In this document: one piece after another, positions 14,801 through 23,600 of the stretch | How the letters are laid out: the number at the start of each line of letters is the position of its first letter | How positions within the stretch are numbered: the first letter of the stretch is position 1 | Virus record (IMG/VR): IMGVR_UViG_3300029893_000062 | Span: 1-26,907 of that record | Origin: a virus | DNA: 26,907 nucleotides | Strand: one strand, 5' to 3' | Position numbers and translations under genes: made by a program | Notes under the pieces: generated by a model | What the model was told of the DNA's origin: nothing | Databases searched by the model: none | Seen by the model: only the letters and a program-made list of their open reading frames with translations

Positions 14801-15724
14801 ATGAAACCAACCTTAACAGATGTTCATGTAGATAAAATTTTAACAAACTTTTCAGTTGCTTGGAAAAATGAATTATTCATTGCTGAACAGATTTTTCCTC
14901 CAGTAATAGTCGAAAAGGAAAGCGATAAGTATTTTGTATATGGACAAGAAGCCTTTAAATTGGTTAAAGCTAAAAGAGCAGATGGTGCTCCAGCCGTTGA
15001 AGTAGATTGGTCAGTCTCTACTGATTCTTACTCAACCGATGTAAGAGCTCTGTCTAAACTTGTAACAGAGAGAATGAGAGCTAATGCCGATATTCCATTA
15101 AATATGGATAGAGATACGACCGAGTTTTTGACAGAGAAATTAGCGGTTGACCAAGAAGATGAAGCTGCTAGTATAGCATTTTCTACAGCATTTATAACCA
15201 ATTATGCTACTCTAGTGGGAACTGCTCAGTGGAATAACTACGATACTTCAGACCCTTTCTCGGATATTGAATTAGGAAAAGAATCTATTAGAACCAAAGC
15301 AGGTAAAGAGCCTAATTTAATTGCAGTTGGAGGAGCAGTCTTTGCTAAATTAAGACAACATCCAGATATTTTAGATAGACTAGGACACCATCGAAATAGA
15401 TTTGCTACTTCTGCGGATTTGGCTCAACTTTTTGAAGTAGAGAATTTCTTAGTCGGTAGAGCGCTGAAAGATACGGCTGCAGAAGGAGTTGCCGCAGTCA
15501 AAGCCTATATTTGGGGTAAACATTCCTTAATCGCTTATGTAGCTCCTAAGCCAGCTTTGAAAACTTTAACTTTAGGAATTACCTTTAGAGTTAGAGGTTA
15601 TAGAAAAACTAAACGATTTCCCCTAGCTCTCAGAGAGGGAGATTTAATAGAAGTTGATGACAATTATGCGATTAAAATTGTATCAACTGACTGTGGTTTC
15701 TTGATTGCAGATTGCATAGCATAA
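14801..15724 (+). CDS. major capsid protein
   Basis: A 307-residue protein in the major capsid position between the cement and connector genes, with the strongest ribosome binding site of the block (AGGAGG, 9 bases before ATG). It begins MKPTLTDVHVDKILTNFSVA, continues with AEQIFPPVIVEKESDKYFVY and a middle region rich in acidic residues and helices (FLTEKLAVDQEDEAA), and ends with a beta-rich part including LTLGITFRVRGYRKTKRFPL. The IFPPV ... DKYF segment recurs in HK97-fold capsid proteins of several siphovirus groups. No long N-terminal delta domain is present, in line with a separate scaffold. I cannot place it in one exact family. Confidence 0.82.
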   Translation: MKPTLTDVHVDKILTNFSVAWKNELFIAEQIFPPVIVEKESDKYFVYGQEAFKLVKAKRADGAPAVEVDWSVSTDSYSTDVRALSKLVTERMRANADIPLNMDRDTTEFLTEKLAVDQEDEAASIAFSTAFITNYATLVGTAQWNNYDTSDPFSDIELGKESIRTKAGKEPNLIAVGGAVFAKLRQHPDILDRLGHHRNRFATSADLAQLFEVENFLVGRALKDTAAEGVAAVKAYIWGKHSLIAYVAPKPALKTLTLGITFRVRGYRKTKRFPLALREGDLIEVDDNYAIKIVSTDCGFLIADCIA

Positions 15725-15730
15725 TGTGAA

Positions 15731-16201
15731 ATGGCTTATTGCACTATAGACGATGTTCAATCTTTAAACAAAAACCGAGTATATTCAGCTACTTCGGAGG
15801 TAACGATTAAGGATGTCAATAAATTTATTGACTTGATAGCAGCAGAAATAGATGGAAGGCTAAAACGAAAAGGATACATAGTCCCAGTGACTGGGGTTGA
15901 GAGTCTAAAAATACTTAAATTAGTTAATTCTCTTGGAGCAGCCTTCCTAGCTGAAGAAGCCCATTTCCATGGAACGGTCGAACCTGGAATTTCGAATCAT
16001 GCAGAAGTTCTAAAAACTGAATACAAAGAGCGATTAGAGGCAATTGAAGTAGGTTCCTTATTTCTAAGAGATGCTTTAACAGAAGAAACATTGAGTATAA
16101 GACCAGTAGGAACTGGCTTATGGAGCTTAAATCAAGAATACTTTGGCTTCCCAGAGATTACAGAATTCAATCCAATCTTTAAAATAGATAAGGAATGGTA
16201 A
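15731..16201 (+). CDS. head-tail connector, gp36/DUF1320-like
   Basis: A 156-residue protein beginning MAYCTIDDVQSLNKNRVYSA, with a following VNKFIDLIAAEIDGRLKRKG helix. This matches gp36/DUF1320 and gp6-type head completion proteins: an N-terminal YCTxDDV-like element followed by helices that pack in a 12-fold ring under the portal. The C-terminus (SLNQEYFGFPEITEFNP) is extended. It follows the capsid gene by 6 bases with a weak ribosome binding site, so translation probably continues from the capsid gene. The role is to extend the portal channel for tail joining. Confidence 0.78.
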   Translation: MAYCTIDDVQSLNKNRVYSATSEVTIKDVNKFIDLIAAEIDGRLKRKGYIVPVTGVESLKILKLVNSLGAAFLAEEAHFHGTVEPGISNHAEVLKTEYKERLEAIEVGSLFLRDALTEETLSIRPVGTGLWSLNQEYFGFPEITEFNPIFKIDKEW

Positions 16202-16220
16202 GAAATGGTGAGGTGATAAA

Positions 16221-16565
16221 ATGGGAGTGAGAAAAATTAGAGGGAATGTTTATATGCCTGGTCGATTAACAGTAGCAGGAGACCTAGATTCTGCAGCTTT
16301 AGCTATTGATACAGCTGAACTAGCCAATAAAGCAGTAATTGATGAGAAAATTAACTGGTCTCTATCTGCAGAACAAACTGGGACAGGAGCTGCTCAAAAT
16401 ATTGCACATAACCTTGGCAAAGTCCCGGCTAAAGTTATGATTTATCCAACAGGAAGCCCCGCTACTTATGCAGCTTTATCTATAACTGAAGGAACTCATT
16501 CAGTTACTGATGTAGTAGTTACAGTTACTTCTGGTTGGAAGTTTAAGGTTTTAGCTATAGCTTAA
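16221..16565 (+). CDS. small virion protein with a fibre-like C-terminal beta domain
   Basis: A 114-residue protein with a GGTGAGGTGA ribosome binding site. Residues 1-45 contain VYMPGRLTVAGDLDSAALAI, similar to collar or head-fibre leaders. The rest, with TGTGAAQNIAHNLGKVPAKV, follows a pattern frequent in phage fibres and decoration proteins (a Gly-Thr-Gly, Asn-x-x-His, Leu-Gly, Pro motif before beta strands). It lies in the connector region, so a head fibre, neck or decoration role is likely. I do not recognise a precise family. Its stop overlaps the next start (TAATG). Confidence 0.65.
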   Translation: MGVRKIRGNVYMPGRLTVAGDLDSAALAIDTAELANKAVIDEKINWSLSAEQTGTGAAQNIAHNLGKVPAKVMIYPTGSPATYAALSITEGTHSVTDVVVTVTSGWKFKVLAIA

Positions 16566-16987
16566 TGGGAACAACTAGAACAACTTTAGATAATACATTA
16601 AATGCAGTTAAAGATATCTTGACAGCTCAGGTGCCTGCTTTAAAGAAAATCTACATTGAGTTAAGAGATGTAATCAGTGAATATCCAGCTTGTTGCATTT
16701 CAGTTTCAGATTTTAGAACAGAAGTAATAGCTACAGGTAAAGAACTTGTTTCAATGACTTTTGATATTAGAACTTATACTTCTAGAATGGAAGAAGGCGA
16801 AAAATTATGTCGGCAATTATCTGCTGATATAGTTGATATTCTGAAAGCTAACGCAACTTTTAATAATACTGTTTACGATAATGGATATGTAACTGGTTAT
16901 ACCGTCTCTATAACTAGAGCAGGAGCTGATGTTCCTTTCGAAGGAATCATTGGATTTACTTGCTCAAAGAGAAACGACAAAGTATGA
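16565..16987 (+). CDS. tail completion/terminator protein, Mu gp37-like
   Basis: A 140-residue protein overlapping the previous stop by one base. It begins MGTTRTTLDNTLNAVKDILT, with a middle part containing ACCISVSDFRTEV and MTFDIRTYTSRMEEGEKLC, and a C-terminal GYTVSITRAGADVP strand pair. The layout of one long N-terminal helix, a four-strand sheet and a helix is typical of tail terminator/neck proteins that cap the tail tube. Position between connectors and tail tube supports this. The sequence match is by layout rather than by a diagnostic motif. Confidence 0.65.
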   Translation: MGTTRTTLDNTLNAVKDILTAQVPALKKIYIELRDVISEYPACCISVSDFRTEVIATGKELVSMTFDIRTYTSRMEEGEKLCRQLSADIVDILKANATFNNTVYDNGYVTGYTVSITRAGADVPFEGIIGFTCSKRNDKV

Positions 16988-16994
16988 GGTTGCT

Positions 16995-17183
16995 ATGAAA
17001 ATAATTTGTCAAAAATGTAAGAAAGAAATGAATTTAAAATTACCTGATAAGGGAAATGTGAAAGTTTCGTTTCTTTCTTATAAATGTCCCATCTGCTCTA
17101 ATTTAATTAACTTAAAGGAGGAAATATTTAAATATGAAGGTGAGATATCAGCCGCCAGAGGGAAACGAAAGAAGCAAGGTTAA
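16995..17183 (+). CDS. zinc-ribbon protein, Mu Com-like
   Basis: A 62-residue protein beginning MKIICQKCKKEMNLKLP with Cys5-x2-Cys8 and Cys31-x2-Cys34 (CPIC), a clear zinc ribbon. Mu Com, which controls translation of the mom modification gene, has a similar CxxC ... CxxC plan, so a Com-like role is possible but not shown. I chose ATG 16995 because GAGGT at 16986-16990 precedes it and it follows the upstream stop. The same frame has an earlier ATG at 16929, but that would overlap the upstream gene by 59 bases and adds no domain. It overlaps the next gene by 50 bases. Confidence 0.7.
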   Translation: MKIICQKCKKEMNLKLPDKGNVKVSFLSYKCPICSNLINLKEEIFKYEGEISAARGKRKKQG

Positions 17184-17328
17184 AATTCTTTCTTATGAAT
17201 TTGATTTTGGAGAAGAGAAGGAAGTCTCTGATGAAGATGCAAAGCTTATTTTAACTAACCAAAATTTTAAGAAAGTAGAATCTTCAATTTTCAGAAAGAA
17301 AAAAGAAAAGGAAGGAAGTGATAATTAA
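17134..17328 (+). CDS. small charged protein of unknown function
   Basis: A 64-residue protein with an AAGGAGG ribosome binding site at 17114-17120. It begins MKVRYQPPEGNERSKVKILS, with acidic EDAKLILTNQNF, and ends in a Lys/Glu-rich tail. Small proteins with a similar beta strand and a DAxLIL-like helix often sit between the neck and tube genes of siphoviruses, but I know no function. It starts inside the zinc-ribbon gene in another frame and its TAA shares its last base with the next ATG. The good ribosome binding site and tight junctions argue that it is real. Confidence 0.65.
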   Translation: MKVRYQPPEGNERSKVKILSYEFDFGEEKEVSDEDAKLILTNQNFKKVESSIFRKKKEKEGSDN

Positions 17329-18314
17329 TGCCTAGCAGAGGGTGGACTACTTATATTGGTTTAGGAAGGGAAACTACTTGGGCTACAGCTGTTAGTCCAA
17401 CAAGATTCACACCTTGTAGAAGCTGTGCTGTCGCAGGCGAAAATGTTTTGATTGATAGACCAGGCGTCAGAGCGAAACGAGGCAGGCCTATTCCGAATCT
17501 TGGACTTTACAATGTAACAGGTGATTTTCAAATTGAAGTTGATGCAGACAATATTGGAGGATTGCTAGCTAGTTTGTTAGGCGTTGATACCTCAGAAGCA
17601 CTGGCAACTGATGTTTATCGACATACATTTACTTTGAAAGATGCAGAAGGCCCATCTTTCACTCTACAAGTAGATAAAGATACAGAAGTTTATGACGTAG
17701 TTGGTTGTAGAGCTAATACTATTGACATAGCTGCTTCAATTGGAGAATTACTCCTACTTACAACTGGAGTAATTGCTCAAAAAGATGTATATCAAGCTAC
17801 GAAAGCTACTCCAAGTTACTCGACAATTAGACCTTTCGACTTTGTTGGAGCTAAAGTTGAAGTAGATAATGCAGTTAATGTTTGGGTAGATGATTTTACA
17901 GCTACATTAAATTCGAACCTCCAAGTTAGAAATGTTTTAGGTAGTAGATATACTAAAGAACCAATCTACGGAGGGTTTGAAGCTTCAGGAACTTTTACTT
18001 TATTTTTCGAAACTGCTACTGAATATAGAAGATTTTGGGGTTCTACTACTGCTACTGAACCTTTGTTAACTTATATCCCAGCTAAACTTAACTTGATTTT
18101 CGAGGGTGATACTATAGCTGGAACTATTTATAAATACAAACTTGTTTTCACTTTTTCGAAAGTAATTTATCCTACTGCTTCGGTAGATACCGGAGCAAGA
18201 GAGTCATTGAAACAATCTTGTGCTTTTACTTCTTATGAAGACATCGGGAAAGATGATGTAAAAGTAGAACTTATTAATACTAGAATTGCAGATTATGGAA
18301 CGGGAACTTGGTAA
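17328..18314 (+). CDS. major tail tube protein
   Basis: A 328-residue protein beginning MPSRGWTTYIGLGRETTWAT. The pattern of an early Gly-x-Glu-x-x-Trp-Gly/Ala segment, then RPGVRAKRGRP, VTGDFQIEVDADNIGGLLAS, and a beta-rich second half with FTLQVDKD and FEASGTFTLFF, is typical of two-barrel tail tube proteins of siphoviruses. Hexameric rings of it would form the tail tube, whose length the tape measure sets. No sheath gene lies next to it, which argues against a contractile tail. The start overlaps the upstream stop by one base. Confidence 0.82.
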   Translation: MPSRGWTTYIGLGRETTWATAVSPTRFTPCRSCAVAGENVLIDRPGVRAKRGRPIPNLGLYNVTGDFQIEVDADNIGGLLASLLGVDTSEALATDVYRHTFTLKDAEGPSFTLQVDKDTEVYDVVGCRANTIDIAASIGELLLLTTGVIAQKDVYQATKATPSYSTIRPFDFVGAKVEVDNAVNVWVDDFTATLNSNLQVRNVLGSRYTKEPIYGGFEASGTFTLFFETATEYRRFWGSTTATEPLLTYIPAKLNLIFEGDTIAGTIYKYKLVFTFSKVIYPTASVDTGARESLKQSCAFTSYEDIGKDDVKVELINTRIADYGTGTW

Positions 18315-18331
18315 ATTTAATATAAGTCTGA

Positions 18332-19435
18332 ATGAAGATTCGAGTATTAGGTGCTCTACTCAATGCAAGTGGTTATGGCGAAGCAGCTAGAAATTTAGTT
18401 CGTGCTTTGCGGTTAGCTGGATATTCAGTCTCTATAGGTTATTTCAATAATCCACTCTCAAAAATTTCCAAGGAAGAACTTAAAGAGTTTTCCTCTGATC
18501 ATACCGAACTTCCTGATCTAGAAATTCAAGTAATAATCCCAGAAGCATTTGCTGAAAGTAGAAATTCTTCTATTCCTACAATTCTTTACTCTGTCATGGA
18601 AGGTAGAGGAAAAATTTTACCTTCTTGGGCTGAAGCTAGTAACCTTGCCGATGAAGTTTGGCTTCCCTCTAGAGAGAGTCAAGAGACTTTCCTAAATGGA
18701 GGAGTAAATAAACCTACCCGAATAGTTCCTCACTTTATAAATACCGATATCTGGAAGCCTATTAAGAAAATCAAAAATAAATTCACCTTTTTGTCAGTTT
18801 TTGATTATCAAAGTAATTACCGCAAGGGAATAGAAATTTTAATAGGTGCTTATCTTTCTACTTTCCATTCTGAAGAGCGAGTAAGGCTAGTATTGAAATT
18901 TCAGAAAGGGTATGAATTAACTTTCAAAAATAGACTTGAAAGGGCATTAATCCAAGCTAGAATGAATAAAATACCAGAAATAGGAATTATTTCGGAAGAT
19001 TGGCCGGTAGAAAAGATGATTGAATTATATCAAAATTCTGATTGTTTTGTTTTGCCTAGTCGAGGTGAAGGTTTTCTTTATCCAGCTTTACAAGGGATGG
19101 CTAGTGGGTTACCCGCTATGGTTCCAGAATTTGGAGGTTTTAGAGATTATTGTAATGAAGAAAATTCCTTCCTGATTAAAGTTGAGAAATGGGTTGATCC
19201 ACCTGCAACGGAAAAATTTTATAAATATGTCAAATGGGTAGAACCTTCTTTACCTCATTTAAGAAGACTGTTGAGATTCACTTTTGATAATAGTCAATTA
19301 GTTTATTTGCGAGGATTAAAAGCTCGAGAAACTGCCTTAAATTATTCGTTGCAAGAGGGCTCTAAAATGTTAAAAAATCTTTTAAAAGATTTCGAAAGGA
19401 GAGTGATTTATAATGGCGAGATTAGATGCCATTGA
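18332..19435 (+). CDS. glycosyltransferase, GT-B fold (GT4-like)
   Basis: A 367-residue enzyme expected to transfer a sugar from a nucleotide-sugar donor. The N-terminal half has LNASGYGEAARNLVRALRLA, a common GT4 opening. The donor-binding half has FLSVFDYQSNYRKG (R164, K165) and LPSRGEGFLYPALQGMASG. In most GT4 enzymes the last motif is EGFGLPxLE, with two Glu eight residues apart. Here E246 is present but the second position is Gln254, which may change donor binding or activity. It sits between tail tube and tail chaperones and overlaps the chaperone gene by 23 bases. It could glycosylate a virion protein or the host surface; both are inference. It has no signal peptide or membrane segment. 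Confidence 0.83.
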   Translation: MKIRVLGALLNASGYGEAARNLVRALRLAGYSVSIGYFNNPLSKISKEELKEFSSDHTELPDLEIQVIIPEAFAESRNSSIPTILYSVMEGRGKILPSWAEASNLADEVWLPSRESQETFLNGGVNKPTRIVPHFINTDIWKPIKKIKNKFTFLSVFDYQSNYRKGIEILIGAYLSTFHSEERVRLVLKFQKGYELTFKNRLERALIQARMNKIPEIGIISEDWPVEKMIELYQNSDCFVLPSRGEGFLYPALQGMASGLPAMVPEFGGFRDYCNEENSFLIKVEKWVDPPATEKFYKYVKWVEPSLPHLRRLLRFTFDNSQLVYLRGLKARETALNYSLQEGSKMLKNLLKDFERRVIYNGEIRCH

Positions 19436-19979
19436 AGCTGCTCAGAAAGGGATAGTAGCACCTTTAACAGAAAAAGAACTTGAAAAAATCGAGAAAGAGG
19501 AAAATCCATTTTATGAAGAAGAGAAAAAGGAAGAAAATTTAATCAAGTCTTTAGTTCAAAATCCTACTACAGTTACAGAATATCGAACTAAATTCAAAGA
19601 AAAGAGAAAATTTTATTTTCTTGAAGCACCCTCAGGAGCTATTTTCAAACTTCAAACAATTAGTCCCGAAGATTTAATAGGATTACGAAGTAATATCCCA
19701 GTGAACTATACTAAACTGACTGAAGAACCTGAAGAAGGGAAATTTGATTTTGAGGTTTTAAAGGAAAGACTAAATTTTCTAGATAATTTGATCTGTATAA
19801 CCGTAGTAGAGCCTTCAATCACGGAAAATGGATCTGAAGATTCTCTTTCGTTGAAAGAACTAACACCTGAAGATAAATTAGCTTTAGTATCAAAAATTAA
19901 TGAAATTCACGGCTGGACTAGGGAGGAAAATGAAATAGTAAGACCCTTTCGTAGTGAAGAACGGGTATCTAATAGATAA
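19413..19979 (+). CDS. tail assembly chaperone, upstream part (G-like)
   Basis: A 188-residue protein with AAGGAGAG before its ATG, inside the end of the glycosyltransferase gene. After an acidic leader it has FYFLEAPSGAIFKLQTISPE, RLNFLDNLICITVVEPSI and LKELTPEDKLALVSKINEIH, the typical layout of siphovirus tail chaperones (a strand, LDNLIC..P and a final DKLAL...I helix). Such proteins (lambda G) coat the tape measure until the tube forms. The gene lies just before the tape measure. It stops at 19977-19979, but the segment before the stop is a likely +1 slip site joining it to the T-like frame. Confidence 0.82.
   Translation: MARLDAIEAAQKGIVAPLTEKELEKIEKEENPFYEEEKKEENLIKSLVQNPTTVTEYRTKFKEKRKFYFLEAPSGAIFKLQTISPEDLIGLRSNIPVNYTKLTEEPEEGKFDFEVLKERLNFLDNLICITVVEPSITENGSEDSLSLKELTPEDKLALVSKINEIHGWTREENEIVRPFRSEERVSNR
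19944..19950 (+). other. probable +1 programmed ribosomal frameshift site (CCCTTTC)
   Basis: Frame 0 reads CCC TTT CGT. A tRNA-Phe on TTT (19947-19949) can move +1 to TTC (19948-19950), keeping strong pairing, and continue at GTA 19951. The +1 frame is open only from 19942 to 20181, so a switch must occur between 19942 and the frame-0 stop at 19977. A -2 shift would reach the same frame. A small stem (19966-19970 with 19974-19978) follows; its role is doubtful. Confidence 0.7.
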
Positions 19980-20184
19980 AATAGCTAAGCGATACGGAAA
20001 ACTGCCAACCGAGATAATCAAACTGCCAATGAGAGATTTCTCCTTTAATGCAGCAGTCGCAATTGAAGGAGAGAAATACGATATTAAATATCCAATTGAT
20101 TCACTAATCTTAGTGAAACAATTGGGTAAAATGTTTTTCGGAAATGGTAAAATTAGAATTCCAAGTCAAAGAAAATTTAAATAA
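19951..20184 (+). CDS. tail assembly chaperone, downstream part (T-like), made by frameshifting
   Basis: This +1-frame segment encodes 77 residues after the slip, containing IAKRYGKLPTEIIKLPMRDF, the usual mark of the T part of G-T tail chaperones (a helix, then YG.LP.ei..LP...F). The fused protein would be about 256 residues: 179 from the upstream frame plus 77. The first possible start in this frame, GTG 19954, has no ribosome binding site, so independent translation is unlikely. In lambda and relatives, G-T recruits the tail tube protein to the tape measure. The 3' end overlaps the following gene by 41 bases. Confidence 0.75.
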   Translation, partial: VVKNGYLIDKIAKRYGKLPTEIIKLPMRDFSFNAAVAIEGEKYDIKYPIDSLILVKQLGKMFFGNGKIRIPSQRKFK

Positions 20185-20638
20185 AGTGTTAGTAGAATGC
20201 GAAAGGAAGATTAGAGCCTTTGCTATTGCTTCGGTTCGTAAAACTGCTCTTTTCGCCGACAGAGAATTTATTAAACTTTTAGCCGAGAAATATCCTCCCA
20301 AAAAATGGTGCTATCCACATTATATGAGAAGAATTGGAATATTTAAGCGAAAAACAAAGGATGCTTATTCAATATTTTTGGTTTATGGATTCTTTATTGA
20401 TAAGGTTCTGGAACTGTTGGGATTTCGAAAATGGGCTGATGAGAAGACGATAATAATTAAGAAAACCGCATTTAAACTAATTTCGACTCGAAAAGGTAAC
20501 AGAAAGATTCAAATTTTCTTTGCCTATCCAGGTCAACAGCTTTATTCATATTCTCTTCATTTTGTTAAACCTAAAGTAATTTTCATTTCAGCTGATTTGC
20601 TTTTGAGAGATTTAAAACTAGCGTTAAGGGGTGTTTAA
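20144..20638 (+). CDS. hypothetical protein before the tape measure
   Basis: A 164-residue basic protein beginning MVKLEFQVKENLNKVLVECE. It has a helical N-terminal half (RAFAIASVRKTALFADREFI), PPKKWCYPHYMRRIG, and a beta-rich C-terminal half. I recognise no family. Its start lies in the end of the T-like frame, and its stop shares a base with the tape measure start (TAATG), so it belongs to the tail operon. The ribosome binding site is weak (GGA close to ATG), suggesting coupling. Small proteins here can be extra chaperones or tail components, but function is unknown. Confidence 0.7.
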   Translation: MVKLEFQVKENLNKVLVECERKIRAFAIASVRKTALFADREFIKLLAEKYPPKKWCYPHYMRRIGIFKRKTKDAYSIFLVYGFFIDKVLELLGFRKWADEKTIIIKKTAFKLISTRKGNRKIQIFFAYPGQQLYSYSLHFVKPKVIFISADLLLRDLKLALRGV

Positions 20639-23600
20639 TGGCTGAAGCGAAAGTATCTATTGAAATTTCTGCTGAACTAGTAAGGGAGTTTGTTACAGCT
20701 TTCAAAGGAGCACAAAGATCCCTAGAGGAAGTAAATAAGATTCTCAAAACTCTATCGGCTACTTCTGCTAAAACTAGTTCAGCTATGACGACTCATTTGA
20801 GAAGAACAGCAGATGAAACTCATAAATTAAGCAAGGCTTTCACAGATTCTTGGCATCAAGTAAAGAAATTTGCCTTTGAAGTTAAATCTGCCATTTTCGT
20901 AATAGTAGGGCTAACAGTATTTTTCAAGAAAGCAGTTCCAGCTCTTTACGATTTCAATATGCAGCTAGAAATGCAATTGGGAACTTTGAAAGCTTTTCAA
21001 GGATCAACTAGAGTTGCTCAGCAAACTTTAGCATTTCTAGTATCTTATGCTGCCAAAACTCCATTTGAAATACCTGGTGTAATAGCTGCTGGAACTACCT
21101 TAGCTAAGTTTGGCTTGGAAGTAGAGAAAAATATGCCTCTTATTTCCGCTATGGCAGTAGTTGGCAAAAGAGCTGGAGAAACGATGGATGCAGCTTTAGA
21201 GAGGATGTCAATTGCTTTCAGTAAAGCAGCTAAAGGAGCCTATGGTGCTTTGAAAATATTAAGAGATAGTTTAGGACTAACTCGAAAAGACTTAGAAGCT
21301 TTGGGCGTAGAATTTACAAAAGCAGGCACTATTATACCAGAAACTCTAGTTCCTGCCTTGCACAAATGGGCTGAAATGACAGGTGCTATGAAGATGGTTG
21401 ATGAATGGACTTGGAAATTATCAACAGCTTGGGCAAATTTGAAAGATATTATAGTAATAGTATCAGGGCTAATAGGATACCCTTTATTTCAACCAACTAA
21501 AGAAGGTCTTTTAGCTATAATTGGTTTAATTAAAGCTATTCCAGTAGAAGTATTTCATCTTTTAGGAGCATCTATTCGTGCTTTAATCTTGCCCCTTGAA
21601 CTAACTTTGAAAGCTGCAGTTTCTTTGGTAGATATATTTTTTAAAACAGGTGATGTAACTAAGGCAGTAGGTAAAGAAACAAGTTTAGTTGTTACTGCTT
21701 TGGGAACTTTTGCAACTTCGATCGGAATAACGACTATAGCTGGAGGTTTTTTATTGAAAAAGATTGTCGGACTAGGGAGTGCATTGATTGACGCTAGTAT
21801 TACAGTAAAGGGAGCGGAAATATGGACGAAACGATTAGGTAATGCTTGGCTTACAGTTGGACCTAAAGTTGCAAAAGCGGGAGAAGCTCTATTTTCTTTC
21901 GCTACGGGGCCGATTCCGATAGTAATGGCTGCAGCTTGGGCATTATCTTCTACAATAATCGCTGTCTGGAATGAAATAAATAGAAGAACTAGTGCAGCTG
22001 TAAAACAAGAGGTAGAAAATCTAGTAGTATATGCCAAAGCTTGGAGGGTTGCAAGAGAATTAACTAAAGAAGCAAAAGATTTAACTGAAGCAGAAAAGGC
22101 ATTAGCAGAAGCTGAAAAAGCTGAAGCTTGGTCTCTCGAAATCCTTAAAAAAGCAAAAGAAGATAGTGCTAAAGCTACCAAAACTGTGACAATTTATGAT
22201 AAAAAACATGGCGAGACCGTTTCATATACTACTGAGCAAGTTAAAGCGGGAGCTATATCAGTTGAAGCAGCAACTAGAACTTGGGAAAAATCTAAAATTG
22301 CTACTGAAAAAGCTCGAAAAGCTCTGGAAGAAATGAAGAAATTGAATATTCCAGCAGTAACTGAAGAAACTAAAGGAGCTATAGATGAATTGGCAAAATC
22401 ACTAGCAATTGGAACTGAGAAAAAAGGAAAGTTTATTTTAGCGGGAAAAGGTGCTCATGACATATTAGCGAAAAATCAAATTCAATTGACTGGTTATACT
22501 AAAGAAATGTATGAATCAGGAAAAGTAGTGATTTTCACTAAAGACCAATGGGAAAAATGGATGAGAGATGCGAAGAAGGTTCCTGAAACTATTGATTTAT
22601 CTTCAGCATCATTGGGAAAATTTGATCGAGCTGGTTTCCGAGTAACGCAAACTACAAAGGGATTAGTTATAGCAGTATATGAAGGGAGAGAACTTACAGA
22701 TTTACTTACTGAATCTGTTAAGTTTTCAGAAAAAGCTTTAAAGGATTTTTCGAGAGCTGAAATTAAAGCTGGAAAAGAAGCTGAACGAGTTGCTAGAGAA
22801 AGAGCAATTATAGAAGGAAAGAAAGCAAAAGAAGCTGAACGAGCTGCTAGAGAAAAAGCAATTATGGAAGAAAAGGTAGCAAAAATGATTGAGAAACTCC
22901 AAAAAGAGAGAATAAAGGGGATTGAAGATGTCTATGTAAAAGAACTTTTGATGATTGAAATAGAACATGAAGCACGAGAAAGATATATTAGGACTTATAT
23001 TAAGAACGAGAAAGAAAAAAACAAATTACTAATTGAAAGTGAAAAAGTTAGAACTGATAAAGCTGCTAAATTAGAAAAAACCTTGAGTCTTGAAGTCGAA
23101 ACGAATATTAGAAAACGGGAGAAAATTTTAGCAGAATTGATCCCCGATGCAGAAGAACGAAACAGACGATTAATAGAAATTGAAATAGGAGCTATTGATA
23201 GAGAGTTAGAAGCTAGAAAAAGACAAATATCTCATTTAGAAACCTTAAACACTAGGGGAGTTCAACGAAGAATAGAAAGTTTAGTCGCTGAAGGGGAAGT
23301 CCTTAAAGCTCAACGAGCGAAATTGGCAAGAGATTTAGAAAGAATAGCTGAAGATGAAGTAGCGAAAATTTTAGCTCAACAATTTGAGCTTCTGAAAGAA
23401 GAGTTAAGGCTTGGAAAAATTAACGAAACAGAATTTAGGGAAAGAGCTCGAGCAATGATATTAGAAACTGAGAAAAGATGCGAAGGTATAATGTTATCTG
23501 AGAGTTCACTAGCGAAACTTTTAGATGCACTTTGGAAGGAAACTGAAGGAACCTTCAAATCTCACCAAAAGGAGAGAAGTGAAATACGAAGGGAATTTCA

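Noticed and set aside
16929-16994. Longer start for the zinc-ribbon gene
   Set aside because: It would overlap the upstream gene by 59 bases and add no domain, while ATG 16995 has a GAGGT site.
19954-20184. Independent T-like gene starting at GTG 19954
   Set aside because: No ribosome binding site lies upstream, and the upstream frame runs into it with a clear slip site.
21555-22181. Long minus-strand frame opposite the tape measure gene (208 codons)
   Set aside because: Shadow of an Ala/Lys-rich gene in the opposite strand; composition is Ala/Ser/Phe-rich and no domain is seen.
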